The notes under the pieces were generated by a model. That model searched no databases. It saw only the letters and a program-made list of their open reading frames with translations, and was not told the origin of the DNA. A DNA stretch of 17,518 nucleotides from an uncultured Actinomycetes bacterium (GTDB taxonomy: Bacteria; Actinomycetota; Actinomycetes; Nanopelagicales; Nanopelagicaceae). The stretch lies in the NCBI GenBank assembly GCA_903907665.1, contig CAIVOW010000148.1, forward strand, positions 1 through 17,518, read 5' to 3'. A program made the translations under genes and the position numbers. Shown piece after piece: positions 1 to 7,766 of the stretch. Each line of letters begins with the position of its first letter. Within the stretch, counting starts at the first letter, position 1.

Positions 1-282
1 ATAAATCGCACCATCGCCATGTGGGTGATAATTACCCATAACATCTCCGACGATGCGTGAAGACTTGTAATAACCCTTATCGGGGCGATATCCCGCGTCA
101 TACATTGCATAAAGAACTCTGCGGTGAACGGGTTTTAAACCATCGCGAACATCTGGCAGTGCGCGTCCAACAATGACTGACATCGCGTAATCAAGATAAC
201 TTCGAGCCATCTCCACTTGAAGGTCAATTGTTTCAACCTTATCGTGTCCGTTTGCATCAGATGTTTGTGTCGGTGGTTTCAT
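1..282 (-). CDS. gyrA: DNA gyrase subunit A, N-terminal part (runs off the left edge)
   Basis: This is the first 94 codons of the gyrase A subunit, which cleaves and rejoins DNA and, with GyrB, introduces negative supercoils. Translating the minus strand from ATG at 280-282 gives the family landmarks: [31 protein letters not shown] at about residues 30-60 (split here only for description) and [12 protein letters not shown] at 83-94, the beginning of the quinolone-determining region. The catalytic tyrosine lies beyond the window edge. The start is supported by AGGA a few bases upstream, overlapping the gyrB stop codon; the gap to gyrB is 6 bases, so the two subunits are co-transcribed and probably translationally coupled. 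The residue equivalent to E. coli Ser83 is Gly91 here. Identification is secure; the rest of the gene is not visible. Confidence 0.96.
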   Translation of the reverse strand, partial: MKPPTQTSDANGHDKVETIDLQVEMARSYLDYAMSVIVGRALPDVRDGLKPVHRRVLYAMYDAGYRPDKGYYKSSRIVGDVMGNYHPHGDGAIY

Positions 283-288
283 GTTTTC

Positions 289-2268
<1,980 letters not shown>

Positions 2269-2289
2269 TTATTAACTTCGACTTTCCTT

Positions 2290-2309
2290 GGTTCCCCAAA
2301 TGGAAAACC
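2290..2309 (-). other. Imperfect hairpin in the gyrB leader
   Basis: On the minus strand GGTTTTCC-ATTT-GGGGAACC can fold into an 8-bp stem (two G-U pairs in RNA) with a 4-base loop, about 46-65 bases before the gyrB GTG. The 182-base gap between dciA and gyrB (2245-2426) also contains a weak 5-bp inverted repeat TAGCC/GGCTA (around 2382-2399) and GAGC/GCTC (around 2415-2427). None is followed by a T run, so I do not call a terminator. I could not assign a convincing -35/-10 pair for gyrB. Supercoiling- or RNA-structure-based control of gyrB is possible but only inferred. Confidence 0.35.
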
Positions 2310-2426
2310 CCTCATATTCAAACCTGGCAGGAAATCGCCGGTTTATGGTCTAAATCTTAGTGGGTAATGTGAATATGGAATAGCCAAAATCGGGGCTAGG
2401 AGCAGGGCTACGCGAGCAAAACGCTC

Positions 2427-2879
2427 TTATCCGTAGGTATCTCTAGGGCCGCGGTGGTTTTTAATCGTTCTGAGCCCTTTTTTCCAACTTGGGGCGTTGG
2501 GGCCAATAATTGAAAGCTCCTCAACAAGGGCTCCGGGCGCCGAGCTTGAAATCTCTTTAAGTAGGGTTGGTGCCATTGCCGTTAATTGAGTTGCCCACGC
2601 TGTCGACGTTGTTTGAATAGTTAACTTTCCATCTATAAGTGTTACGGGAAGTGCATGTTGCGCCACCTCGGCACCAACAACACTTACCCAGTTTGTAAAC
2701 AAAGTTCCTTCGGCAATTCCTTGTTGCCAATCTCGCGAAGAAATCAAATCATTTAGAACTGTGTTTAATTGTTGTGGATCATCGACTCGTTCTCTAACTT
2801 CTTCAATTGAATTATTTTTTGAACGTTTGGCGTTATTGCGCCAACTTTTAAAAACTTCTCTCGCTAAATCGTTTTTCAT
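2427..2879 (-). CDS. dciA: DciA-like DUF721 protein (helicase-loader family)
   Basis: A 150-residue protein of the DUF721/DciA family, in the position always taken by this gene between recF and gyrB in actinobacteria (Rv0004 in M. tuberculosis). The central part, DWQQGIAEGTLFTNWVSVVGAEVAQHALPV followed by a beta-rich stretch and STAWATQLTAM, is the KH-like fold of DUF721 (about residues 50-105). The C-terminus GPNAPSWKKG...RGPRDTYG is the conserved actinobacterial tail. DciA proteins load or help the replicative helicase DnaB in bacteria lacking DnaC/DnaI; that role is family knowledge, not shown here. ATG overlaps the recF stop by 4 bases (ATGA), so translation is coupled to recF. The N-terminal 45 residues are charged and probably disordered. 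Confidence 0.88.
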   Translation of the reverse strand: MKNDLAREVFKSWRNNAKRSKNNSIEEVRERVDDPQQLNTVLNDLISSRDWQQGIAEGTLFTNWVSVVGAEVAQHALPVTLIDGKLTIQTTSTAWATQLTAMAPTLLKEISSSAPGALVEELSIIGPNAPSWKKGLRTIKNHRGPRDTYG

Positions 2880-3970
2880 TCGGAAACCAACTTTACCGTT
2901 CCACTTTTTACTTGGAACACTCTACCTGTTAGGCCATGTGGTAAATCACTTTGAACGGCAACAGTAATAAAGGTTTGCTCTGCAGCGTTAGCGAGATTGA
3001 TTAGATGCTCTCGTCGAATTTCATCTAGCTCTGAGAAAACATCATCTAAAATAAGTATTGGTTTGTCACCCCCGTTACATAATAATTGATATGCCGCGAG
3101 TTTAAGAGATAGCGCAATAGACCAAGATTCTCCGTGACTGGCATAACCTTTAACAAAATGATCGCCAAGCATTAAAAGTAAGTCGTCACGGTGTGGTCCT
3201 ACTAATGTGAGCCCTCGGTCTATCTCTTGACTTTTTATTTCTGACATTTTAGATAAGATTTTATCAGTGTTTTCTACCGCATCTTCAGAAGCGTTTTCAA
3301 TACTACATTTATAAGTGATAAATGCTTTTTTTTGATCGTTTATATCTTGATATATTTTAGTAAATATTGGCTCAAACTCACGAAGCACTTTTAAACGGGC
3401 AGCGATTAATTGACCGCCAAAGTCAGCAACTTGCTCGTCCCAAGAGGCAAGTGATGTATAGCTACTGCGTGATTTTAATAAAGAGTTGCGTTGTTTTACT
3501 GCTCTTTCATAATCGGTTATTACTCCTGCAAACCTTGGGCTTTTTAAAGTAAGGAGTTCGTCGATGAAGCGGCGGCGCCCGGAAGGGTCCCCTCTCACAA
3601 GATCTAGATCTTCTGGTGAAAAATAAACTGCCTGCACTATTCCAAAAAGCTCTTTTTGGCTTCTAGTTGGGTTTTGGTTGATGCGAGCCCGATTAGCTTT
3701 TTCACTATTGATTTCTAACTCAACTAATATTTCACGTTCTGAATTTTGTACCTTAGCTCGCACGTATGCTGATTGGTTACCAAGTTTTACAAGTGGTTGG
3801 TCATTAGAGGTTCTGTGTGATGATAAAAAAGAAAGGTAGAGAATAGCCTCAACAATATTTGTTTTTCCTTCACCGTTTCGGCCCAGGAATATATTGATTC
3901 CTTGTTCGATTGGTAACTCCAGCTCATCATATGAGCGGAAGTTCTTTAATGAAAGATGGTTGATCCACAT
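2876..3970 (-). CDS. recF: DNA replication/repair protein RecF
   Basis: SMC/ABC-like ATPase that helps load RecA at gaps through RecR/RecO; 364 residues, the usual RecF length. Landmarks are the N-terminal LSLKNFRSY (6-14), Walker A GRNGEGKT (30-37), the signature region SHGESWS (278-284) and Walker B ILILDD (305-310) followed by VFSELDEIRR, the RecF D-loop. The ATG at 3968-3970 shares one base with the dnaN stop (TAATG), and its own TGA overlaps the dciA start by four bases, so dnaN-recF-dciA behave as one translationally coupled unit. The central part (about residues 140-250) is rich in Lys/Asp/Ser and more AT-rich than the flanks, which is common for the variable lobe of RecF. Identification is secure. 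Confidence 0.97.
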   Translation of the reverse strand: MWINHLSLKNFRSYDELELPIEQGINIFLGRNGEGKTNIVEAILYLSFLSSHRTSNDQPLVKLGNQSAYVRAKVQNSEREILVELEINSEKANRARINQNPTRSQKELFGIVQAVYFSPEDLDLVRGDPSGRRRFIDELLTLKSPRFAGVITDYERAVKQRNSLLKSRSSYTSLASWDEQVADFGGQLIAARLKVLREFEPIFTKIYQDINDQKKAFITYKCSIENASEDAVENTDKILSKMSEIKSQEIDRGLTLVGPHRDDLLLMLGDHFVKGYASHGESWSIALSLKLAAYQLLCNGGDKPILILDDVFSELDEIRREHLINLANAAEQTFITVAVQSDLPHGLTGRVFQVKSGTVKLVSE

Positions 3971-5097
3971 TAAGAGCTATAACGCATCGGCATCAATAAG
4001 TATTTGTAGCTTTCATCCTTCGCGCCATCTAGTTCGTGTTTTCCAGAAAGCACTGCCGGCTTACTTGCTCCAGTGAAATCAAATTGTACAAAAGGAGTAT
4101 TGAGCGCTTGTAAACCATCAGTTAAATATTGAGGATTAAAAGCGATATTAATTGCTTCGCCTATATATTGAATATCTAACTCTTCTGTAGCTTGGGCGTC
4201 TTCTCCTGCTCCTGCTTCGAGTTGAAGTTTGTTTAACTCAAAATTTAAACGTAACGGAACTGTTTTGTCGGTTACGAGAGCTACGCGTCTTACTGAGTCT
4301 AGTAAGGTTGCAACATCAACCACCGCGTGTGATGAGGATTCAGCTGGAAGTAAATGTTTAAAAGGTGGGAATGTGCCATCTAGTGTGCGGGAAGTCATTG
4401 TTTTTAATTCACTAACAAAACCAACTAAACGCTCGTGAGAGGTTGTTTGCGACAAAGCAATTGTGACTTGGTCAGATCCCGTTAAAGATTTAGCAGCATC
4501 TGTAAGGGTGCGTGCTCGAACAAGTGTTGTTGATTCAATATCTGCATTTTTTGCTTGCCACGAAAGTTCGCGAACCGCTAAACGGTAACGATCAGTTGCC
4601 GCTAAAGTTATATGGTTTTTATTAATTTCGATATGCACGCCTGTAAGGGTTGGAAGTGAGTCATCGCGTCCTGCTGCAATGGCTACTTGGTTTACTGCGC
4701 TAGCAAATACATCGCTGGCGATAAGCCCAGCTGTTTCTGGGAGCTCCGGAAGTGTTGGGTATTCTGAAACTGAAAGTGTTGGAAGGGTGAATTTCGCCGA
4801 TCCGGCAGTAACAAGTACGCGGGTTCCATCCAACAGAAAAGAAATTGGTTTATTAGGGAGTGATCTAGCTATTTCTGCTAAGAGTCTTCCTGGAACAAGA
4901 ACTTTGCCTTTCGATGATATATCCGCTTTTAAAATAGCTTTGGTGGAGGTTTCTAAATCTGAACCAGTTAAAGTGATTGAAGTGTCAACATCGATCATAA
5001 TTCCTAGAAGCTCGGTTTTAATTGGTCGGGTCGACAAGCTGCGGGCAACCCAATTAACGGCATCTACTAACTCTTCGCGTTCAACAACAAATTTCAT
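3970..5097 (-). CDS. dnaN: DNA polymerase III beta sliding clamp
   Basis: The processivity clamp, 375 residues, a ring-forming protein that tethers DNA polymerase III and other clamp-binding proteins to DNA. It shows the three-domain clamp pattern: the N-terminal MKFVVEREELVDAVNWV, the start of domain 2 near GLIASDVFASAVNQVAIAAGRDDSLPTLTGV, and the C-terminal YLLMPMRYSS, which contains the conserved LMPMR hydrophobic-pocket motif. The start ATG at 5095-5097 has only a weak ribosome-binding site (GGA about 7-9 bases upstream, GAGAG further away). The gene lies downstream of the presumed origin and reads away from it. It is followed without a gap by recF. Confidence 0.98.
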   Translation of the reverse strand: MKFVVEREELVDAVNWVARSLSTRPIKTELLGIMIDVDTSITLTGSDLETSTKAILKADISSKGKVLVPGRLLAEIARSLPNKPISFLLDGTRVLVTAGSAKFTLPTLSVSEYPTLPELPETAGLIASDVFASAVNQVAIAAGRDDSLPTLTGVHIEINKNHITLAATDRYRLAVRELSWQAKNADIESTTLVRARTLTDAAKSLTGSDQVTIALSQTTSHERLVGFVSELKTMTSRTLDGTFPPFKHLLPAESSSHAVVDVATLLDSVRRVALVTDKTVPLRLNFELNKLQLEAGAGEDAQATEELDIQYIGEAINIAFNPQYLTDGLQALNTPFVQFDFTGASKPAVLSGKHELDGAKDESYKYLLMPMRYSS

Positions 5098-5133
5098 CTT
5101 TAGTCCGGTTCTCTCAAATCTTTCATTATTTTT

Positions 5134-5154
5134 AAGTAAACAACCAAGTAAACA
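5134..5154. repeat. 9-base direct repeat AAGTAAACA, 12-base period
   Basis: AAGTAAACA occurs at 5134-5142 and 5146-5154, separated by three bases. On the dnaN coding strand this reads TGTTTACTT twice, 120 to 57 bases before the clamp gene start region. The core GTTTACTT appears a third time, in opposite orientation, at 5264-5271. Spacing of about one helical turn suggests a protein-binding site near the dnaN promoter, but no known operator matches that I recognise. Confidence 0.5.
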
Positions 5155-5175
5155 GGTTAATCAGTCGGTTCTTCT

Positions 5176-5185
5176 TTGTTAACAA
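5176..5185. repeat. Perfect 10-base palindrome TTGTTAACAA
   Basis: A self-complementary TTGTTAACAA lies just beside the TA-rich part of the origin, between the direct repeats and the unwinding candidate. It could be a dimeric regulator site or simply part of the AT-rich element. No function is assigned. Confidence 0.45.
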
Positions 5186-5231
5186 GTATTTCTCTTATAT
5201 ATAGATATTCGTAGTAACTATTCACTTTTTT
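5186..5231. other. TA-rich DNA unwinding candidate with DnaA-trio-like bases
   Basis: Read on the minus strand away from the DnaA box at 5232-5240, the sequence runs A-run, then TTACTACGA, then a stretch of alternating TATATATA. TTA and CTA in succession resemble two DnaA-trio units as described at the B. subtilis unwinding site, placed about 15 bases from the box and directly before the most easily melted stretch. Only about two trios are recognisable, and the GC-rich spacer of the B. subtilis element is replaced by A's, so this is inference. Confidence 0.45.
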
Positions 5232-5240
5232 TGTGGATAA
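5232..5240 (-). promoter_or_regulatory. DnaA box, perfect TTATCCACA (minus strand)
   Basis: Plus strand TGTGGATAA, i.e. a perfect TTATCCACA on the minus strand. It borders the TA-rich segment directly and is the best candidate for the box from which a DnaA filament would extend into the unwinding region. Confidence 0.85.
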
Positions 5241-5283
5241 AGGTGAAAGTGCAGGTCAAAGACGTTTACTTTCGCTTAATGGT

Positions 5284-5304
5284 TGTGGGCAACCTTGTGG
5301 GCAA
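5284..5304 (-). promoter_or_regulatory. Tandem pair of variant DnaA boxes TTGCCCACA
   Basis: TGTGGGCAA occurs at 5284-5292 and 5296-5304, within a 12-base tandem repeat. Read on the minus strand each is TTGCCCACA, one base from the actinobacterial consensus TTGTCCACA. The first copy is embedded in GGTTG-TGGG-CAACC, which can also form a small 5-bp hairpin. The identical variant in both copies suggests a recent duplication or selection for a weaker DnaA site. Confidence 0.7.
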
Positions 5305-5327
5305 CCTTGCCAAAAAACCGTTTTAAA

Positions 5328-5355
5328 CTTCCCTTTCTTCTTTTTCCCTCTTCCC
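5328..5355 (+). other. 28-base uninterrupted pyrimidine run inside oriC
   Basis: From 5328 to 5355 the plus strand contains only C and T. The run separates the two opposing groups of DnaA boxes. Such a homopurine-homopyrimidine segment could stiffen the DNA, adopt a triplex, or give a purine-rich RNA leader upstream of dnaN. No function is claimed. Confidence 0.6.
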
Positions 5356-5363
5356 ACTCTAAG

Positions 5364-5372
5364 TTATCCTCA
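5364..5372 (+). promoter_or_regulatory. DnaA box with one mismatch (TTATCCTCA)
   Basis: TTATCCTCA differs from TTATCCACA at one position. It lies 21 bases, two helical turns, before the tandem pair at 5385-5403, on the same strand, so all three boxes fall on one face of the helix. Confidence 0.55.
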
Positions 5373-5384
5373 TAAATAACCGTG

Positions 5385-5403
5385 TTATCCACAGTTATCC
5401 ACA
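5385..5403 (+). promoter_or_regulatory. Two perfect tandem DnaA boxes TTATCCACA
   Basis: TTATCCACA at 5385-5393 and again at 5395-5403, one base apart, with start-to-start spacing of 10 bases. They lie between the pyrimidine run and the GC hairpin next to the 3' end of dnaA and are the strongest pair in the region. Confidence 0.9.
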
Positions 5404-5406
5404 GGT

Positions 5407-5425
5407 TACCCCCAACCTGGGGGTA
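5407..5425. other. 8-bp perfect GC hairpin between dnaA and the DnaA boxes
   Basis: TACCCCCA-ACC-TGGGGGTA forms a perfect 8-bp stem with a 3-base loop, 18 bases after the dnaA stop (in transcription direction). The sequence after it on either strand lacks a run of T's, so it does not look like a standard intrinsic terminator. It may still pause or end dnaA transcription before the origin, or it may be an origin structural element. It starts three bases from the tandem perfect DnaA boxes. Confidence 0.75.
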
Positions 5426-5443
5426 GTCCGTTATCAAACCTTA

Positions 5444-6991
5444 CTAATTTTTAGCTTGTTGCTTTATTCGGGTGGTGAGCTCGTTGACTTGGTTGTAGAT
5501 GGATCGTCGTTCAGCCATCAATTGACGAATTTTACGGTCAGCGTGCATCACAGTCGTATGGTCTCGGCCCCCAAAAGTTTGGCCTATTTTCGGCAAGGAG
5601 AGCTCTGTTAATTCCCGGCACAAATACATGGCGATTTGGCGGGCGTTGACCAAAACCCGGCTTCGGCTAGAGCCACAAAGGTCATCAAGGCTCAAACTGA
5701 AATAACTGGCTGTCTGGGCCATAATCGTTGACGAGGTGATCTCTGGGCCCGCTTCATTTGGGATCAAATCCTTCAACACTATTTCAGCCAAACCTAGGTC
5801 TACCGGTTGGCGATTAAGTGAGGCAAACGCGGTGACTCGAATCAGCGCTCCTTCTAGCTCTCGAATATTAGAACTAATTTTAGAAGCGATATATTCCAAA
5901 ACATCATCAGGAGCATTTAATTTATCCTGCGCCGCTTTTTTACGAAGAATCGCAATACGCGTTTCTAATTCTGGTGGTTGGATATCTGTAATCAAACCCC
6001 ATTCAAATCTCGACCGAAGTCGATCTTCCAAAGTCGTTAATTGTTTTGGCGGGCGATCACTCGAGATAACAATTTGTTTATTAGCGTTATACAAAGTGTT
6101 GAACGTGTGGAAGAACTCTTCCTGAGTACGCTCCTTATTTTCTAAAAACTGGATATCGTCAACAAGCAAAATATCTAAATCTCGATAACGTTTTTGAAAA
6201 GCAGATGCTTTGTCGTCGCGAATCGAGTTAATAAAATCGTTTGTGAACTCTTCTGAAGAGACGTATTTAACTCGAACATTGCCATACAACTCTTTCGCGT
6301 AAGCGCCAATAGCGTGCAAAAGGTGGGTTTTACCTAACCCTGACTCCCCATAGATAAATAGCGGGTTATAAGCTTTTGCTGGAGCTTCAGCCACAGCAAC
6401 GGCTGCCGCATGAGCAAATCTATTAGACGCACCGATAACGAAAGTTTCAAAAATATATCGTGGGTTAAGTTGAGAAGGCTCATTAATGCGAGTTTCATTT
6501 CCTCGGCCGGTTCCCATTTTCGGTGCGGGTTCAAGATGGATTGGATCAACTTCAACTGTTTCAACCTGTGTGAACACATTGGGTTGCTCTAAGCTTTCAT
6601 TAACTTGAACCGCAATAGAAACATTTTGATTCATGCGCTTTGTTAAAATTTCGTTTATCGCAGTTTTAACACGATACTCAAGAAAATCTTTTGTAAACGC
6701 ATTTGGCGCTTCAACTAAAAATGATGCGCCCTCTCCTAATTGCAAAACACCTAACGGGCGAGTGGCGGCTAGAAATGCACGAGAACTTGGAGATTCAGTG
6801 GCTAACTCCTCCACAACCAAATCCCACAACACGATTGGGTTTAATGGTGGGTTTGAAGATGAGCTTGAAGGGTCTAAACGATCAGCCGGCTCACCAGAGC
6901 TCAGACTTATTTTGAGGGTCGGGTCCGGGCTGGCTAGCTCAGCCATATCAGCCAGATCGGCTAATTGCCCCACTTCAGAAAAACTGTCCAT
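5444..6991 (-). CDS. dnaA: Chromosomal replication initiator DnaA
   Basis: AAA+ initiator that binds DnaA boxes and melts the origin; 515 residues. Domain III has Walker A GESGLGKT (215-222) and Walker B LLVDD (275-279); domain IV has the DNA-binding signature GGRDHTTV (474-481). Domain I starts only at about residue 53 ([12 protein letters not shown]), so there is an N-terminal extension of some 50 residues rich in acidic residues, Ala and a Ser run. ATG at 6989-6991 is preceded by GGAG with 4-base spacing (6996-6999), which supports this start over internal ones. Residues about 135-170 form a short, low-complexity domain II. A promoter candidate with DnaA boxes on both sides lies upstream, fitting autoregulation. 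Identification is secure. Confidence 0.98.
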   Translation of the reverse strand: MDSFSEVGQLADLADMAELASPDPTLKISLSSGEPADRLDPSSSSSNPPLNPIVLWDLVVEELATESPSSRAFLAATRPLGVLQLGEGASFLVEAPNAFTKDFLEYRVKTAINEILTKRMNQNVSIAVQVNESLEQPNVFTQVETVEVDPIHLEPAPKMGTGRGNETRINEPSQLNPRYIFETFVIGASNRFAHAAAVAVAEAPAKAYNPLFIYGESGLGKTHLLHAIGAYAKELYGNVRVKYVSSEEFTNDFINSIRDDKASAFQKRYRDLDILLVDDIQFLENKERTQEEFFHTFNTLYNANKQIVISSDRPPKQLTTLEDRLRSRFEWGLITDIQPPELETRIAILRKKAAQDKLNAPDDVLEYIASKISSNIRELEGALIRVTAFASLNRQPVDLGLAEIVLKDLIPNEAGPEITSSTIMAQTASYFSLSLDDLCGSSRSRVLVNARQIAMYLCRELTELSLPKIGQTFGGRDHTTVMHADRKIRQLMAERRSIYNQVNELTTRIKQQAKN

Positions 6992-7005
6992 TTAGCTCCA
7001 AAAAG

Positions 7006-7026
7006 TTATCCCCACATTTATCCACA
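7006..7026 (+). promoter_or_regulatory. DnaA box pair in the dnaA leader
   Basis: TTATCCCCA at 7006-7014 (one mismatch) and perfect TTATCCACA at 7018-7026, 12 bases apart as in the TGTGGGCAA pair of the other cluster. The second box is the left arm of CCACA-ACC-TGTGG (7022-7034). They lie in the untranslated leader of dnaA, just upstream of its ribosome-binding site. Confidence 0.75.
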
Positions 7027-7062
7027 ACCTGTGGTCTAAACCTAAGATATAGAGATGCGGTC

Positions 7063-7071
7063 TGTGGATAG
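7063..7071 (-). promoter_or_regulatory. DnaA box, one mismatch, at the presumed dnaA transcription start
   Basis: TGTGGATAG is CTATCCACA on the minus strand, one base from consensus. It falls 7-15 bases downstream of the proposed dnaA -10 element, that is, on the expected start point. Confidence 0.6.
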
Positions 7072-7077
7072 AGGGTG

Positions 7078-7106
7078 AAAGTAGGCCTCTTGGCCAAATA
7101 ATGCAA
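7078..7106 (-). promoter_or_regulatory. dnaA promoter candidate (TTGCAT-17-TACTTT)
   Basis: On the minus strand a -35-like TTGCAT (7101-7106) and a -10-like TACTTT (7078-7083) are separated by exactly 17 bases. This predicts a start near 7071 and a leader of about 80 bases to the dnaA ATG. DnaA boxes lie immediately upstream of the -35 (7111-7119) and at the start point (7063-7071), a layout that fits repression or tuning of dnaA by its own product. It is a motif match only. Confidence 0.6.
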
Positions 7107-7110
7107 GTGG

Positions 7111-7119
7111 TTATCCACA
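7111..7119 (+). promoter_or_regulatory. DnaA box, perfect TTATCCACA, abutting the dnaA promoter
   Basis: Perfect TTATCCACA four bases from the -35 element of the dnaA promoter candidate. Confidence 0.85.
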
Positions 7120-7165
7120 ATTAAAAACGGTTATTTAGCCGACCCACCACCAGGCTGACCTCAGT

Positions 7166-7195
7166 TTGACCCTTGTCCACAGACTCCCCTACCGT
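7166..7195 (+). promoter_or_regulatory. rpmH operon promoter candidate (TTGACC-18-TACCGT)
   Basis: TTGACC (7166-7171) and TACCGT (7190-7195) are separated by 18 bases and would start transcription near 7202, about 80 bases before rpmH. A perfect actinobacterial DnaA box lies in the spacer, so bound DnaA would block RNA polymerase. Motif match only. Confidence 0.55.
7173..7181 (+). promoter_or_regulatory. DnaA box TTGTCCACA within the rpmH promoter spacer
   Basis: A perfect TTGTCCACA, the form preferred in high-GC actinobacteria, and the only copy of this form among the boxes of the window. It lies between the -35 and -10 elements of the rpmH promoter candidate. Confidence 0.8.
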
Positions 7196-7281
7196 TACCC
7201 CCTCAGCGAACTGTGGCCCCATTAGGCAGGCAAGCTCTACCAAATCGGCAGAGCCCAAATGGGAGAAGAAAAGGATTCACA

Positions 7282-7422
7282 ATGACAACGAAACGTACCT
7301 TCCAACCGAACGTCCGCAAGCGAGCCAAAAAACACGGCTTCCGCGCCCGCATGTCAACAAAAGGTGGCCGCGCAGTACTGTCTCGTCGCCGCGCTAAAGG
7401 TCGCGCAACAATCTCCGCATAA
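7282..7422 (+). CDS. rpmH: Ribosomal protein bL34
   Basis: Small, very basic protein of the large ribosomal subunit, 46 residues: [20 protein letters not shown] followed by [21 protein letters not shown], the invariant L34 pattern. The ATG at 7282-7284 is chosen over two longer in-frame or out-of-frame readings because AAAGGA (7270-7275) is placed 6 bases upstream and all L34 proteins begin at this point. It is the first gene of the rightward cluster, with rnpA starting 8 bases after the stop. The upstream region carries a promoter candidate with a DnaA box inside it. Confidence 0.98.
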   Translation: MTTKRTFQPNVRKRAKKHGFRARMSTKGGRAVLSRRRAKGRATISA

Positions 7423-7430
7423 GTAACCCT

Positions 7431-7766
7431 GTGCTGCCTGCATCCAATCGGTTGCGATCAAGTGCGGATTTCTCAAAGACCACAAAAGCTGGTCATCGAG
7501 TTACAACCCCATCACTTGTTCTCTACCTCCTTACACACAAAGATTTTAATCCCGCTCCTCAATTTGGCCTGATTATAAATAAGTCAATTGGAAGTTCTGT
7601 TGTGAGGCATAAAGTAGCCAGACATCTGCGCCACGCCTTACGTGAACGGCTCGAAGTTTTCCCACCTCACACGCAAATTGTTGTGAGAGTAATCAAAGAG
7701 GAAAAAACCTATATAGCAGATTTAGATTTAGCAATTAATCGCGCTGCTAAAAAGGTGGGCGCATGA
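7431..7766 (+). CDS. rnpA: Ribonuclease P protein component
   Basis: Protein subunit of RNase P, which with the RNA subunit trims the 5' leader of tRNA precursors; 111 residues. MLPASNRLRSSADF is the typical N-terminus, and GSSVVRHKVARHLRHALRERL at about 60-80 is the actinobacterial form of the RNA-binding RNR motif. The start is GTG at 7431-7433, 8 bases after the rpmH stop; there is no clear ribosome-binding site, so translation may depend on coupling to rpmH. Its stop overlaps the yidD start by four bases (ATGA). The RNase P RNA gene itself is not in the window. Confidence 0.95.
   Translation: MLPASNRLRSSADFSKTTKAGHRVTTPSLVLYLLTHKDFNPAPQFGLIINKSIGSSVVRHKVARHLRHALRERLEVFPPHTQIVVRVIKEEKTYIADLDLAINRAAKKVGA

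Larger units (their letters stand above)
5098..5443. other. oriC: Chromosomal replication origin candidate (oriC), dnaN-dnaA gap
   Basis: This 346-base non-coding gap between dnaN and dnaA holds, from left to right: a pair of 9-base direct repeats (5134-5154), a TTGTTAACAA palindrome (5176-5185), a TA-rich stretch (5186-5231), a DnaA box on the minus strand (5232-5240), a tandem pair of TGTGGGCAA boxes on the minus strand (5284-5304), a 28-base pyrimidine run (5328-5355), three boxes on the plus strand (5364-5403) and an 8-bp GC hairpin (5407-5425). Boxes in the two groups point toward each other. The dnaA-dnaN gap is where actinobacterial origins have been mapped, so this is the first choice for oriC; the exact unwinding site is inferred. 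The dnaN promoter must also lie here, but I cannot pick a clear -35/-10 pair. Confidence 0.85.
6992..7281. other. Divergent dnaA-rpmH intergenic region with second DnaA-box cluster
   Basis: The 290-base gap between the divergent genes dnaA and rpmH contains five DnaA boxes or near-boxes, a promoter candidate toward each gene, and a GGCC-TCTT-GGCC repeat (7084-7095) inside the dnaA promoter spacer. It could be a second part of a bipartite origin, or a DnaA-responsive control region, or both. I see no small gene here. Confidence 0.75.

Noticed and set aside
4679..5182. Plus-strand open frame of 167 codons reaching from dnaN into the origin
   Set aside because: It is antisense to dnaN for most of its length, has no family features and ends inside the origin repeats; it reads as a shadow of dnaN.
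5407..5425. The GC hairpin as a Rho-independent terminator
   Set aside because: No T run follows on either strand, so the standard terminator pattern is incomplete; kept as a hairpin only.
7213..7281. Longer rpmH start at 7213
   Set aside because: Would add 23 non-conserved residues to L34; the ATG at 7282 has the ribosome-binding site and the family N-terminus.
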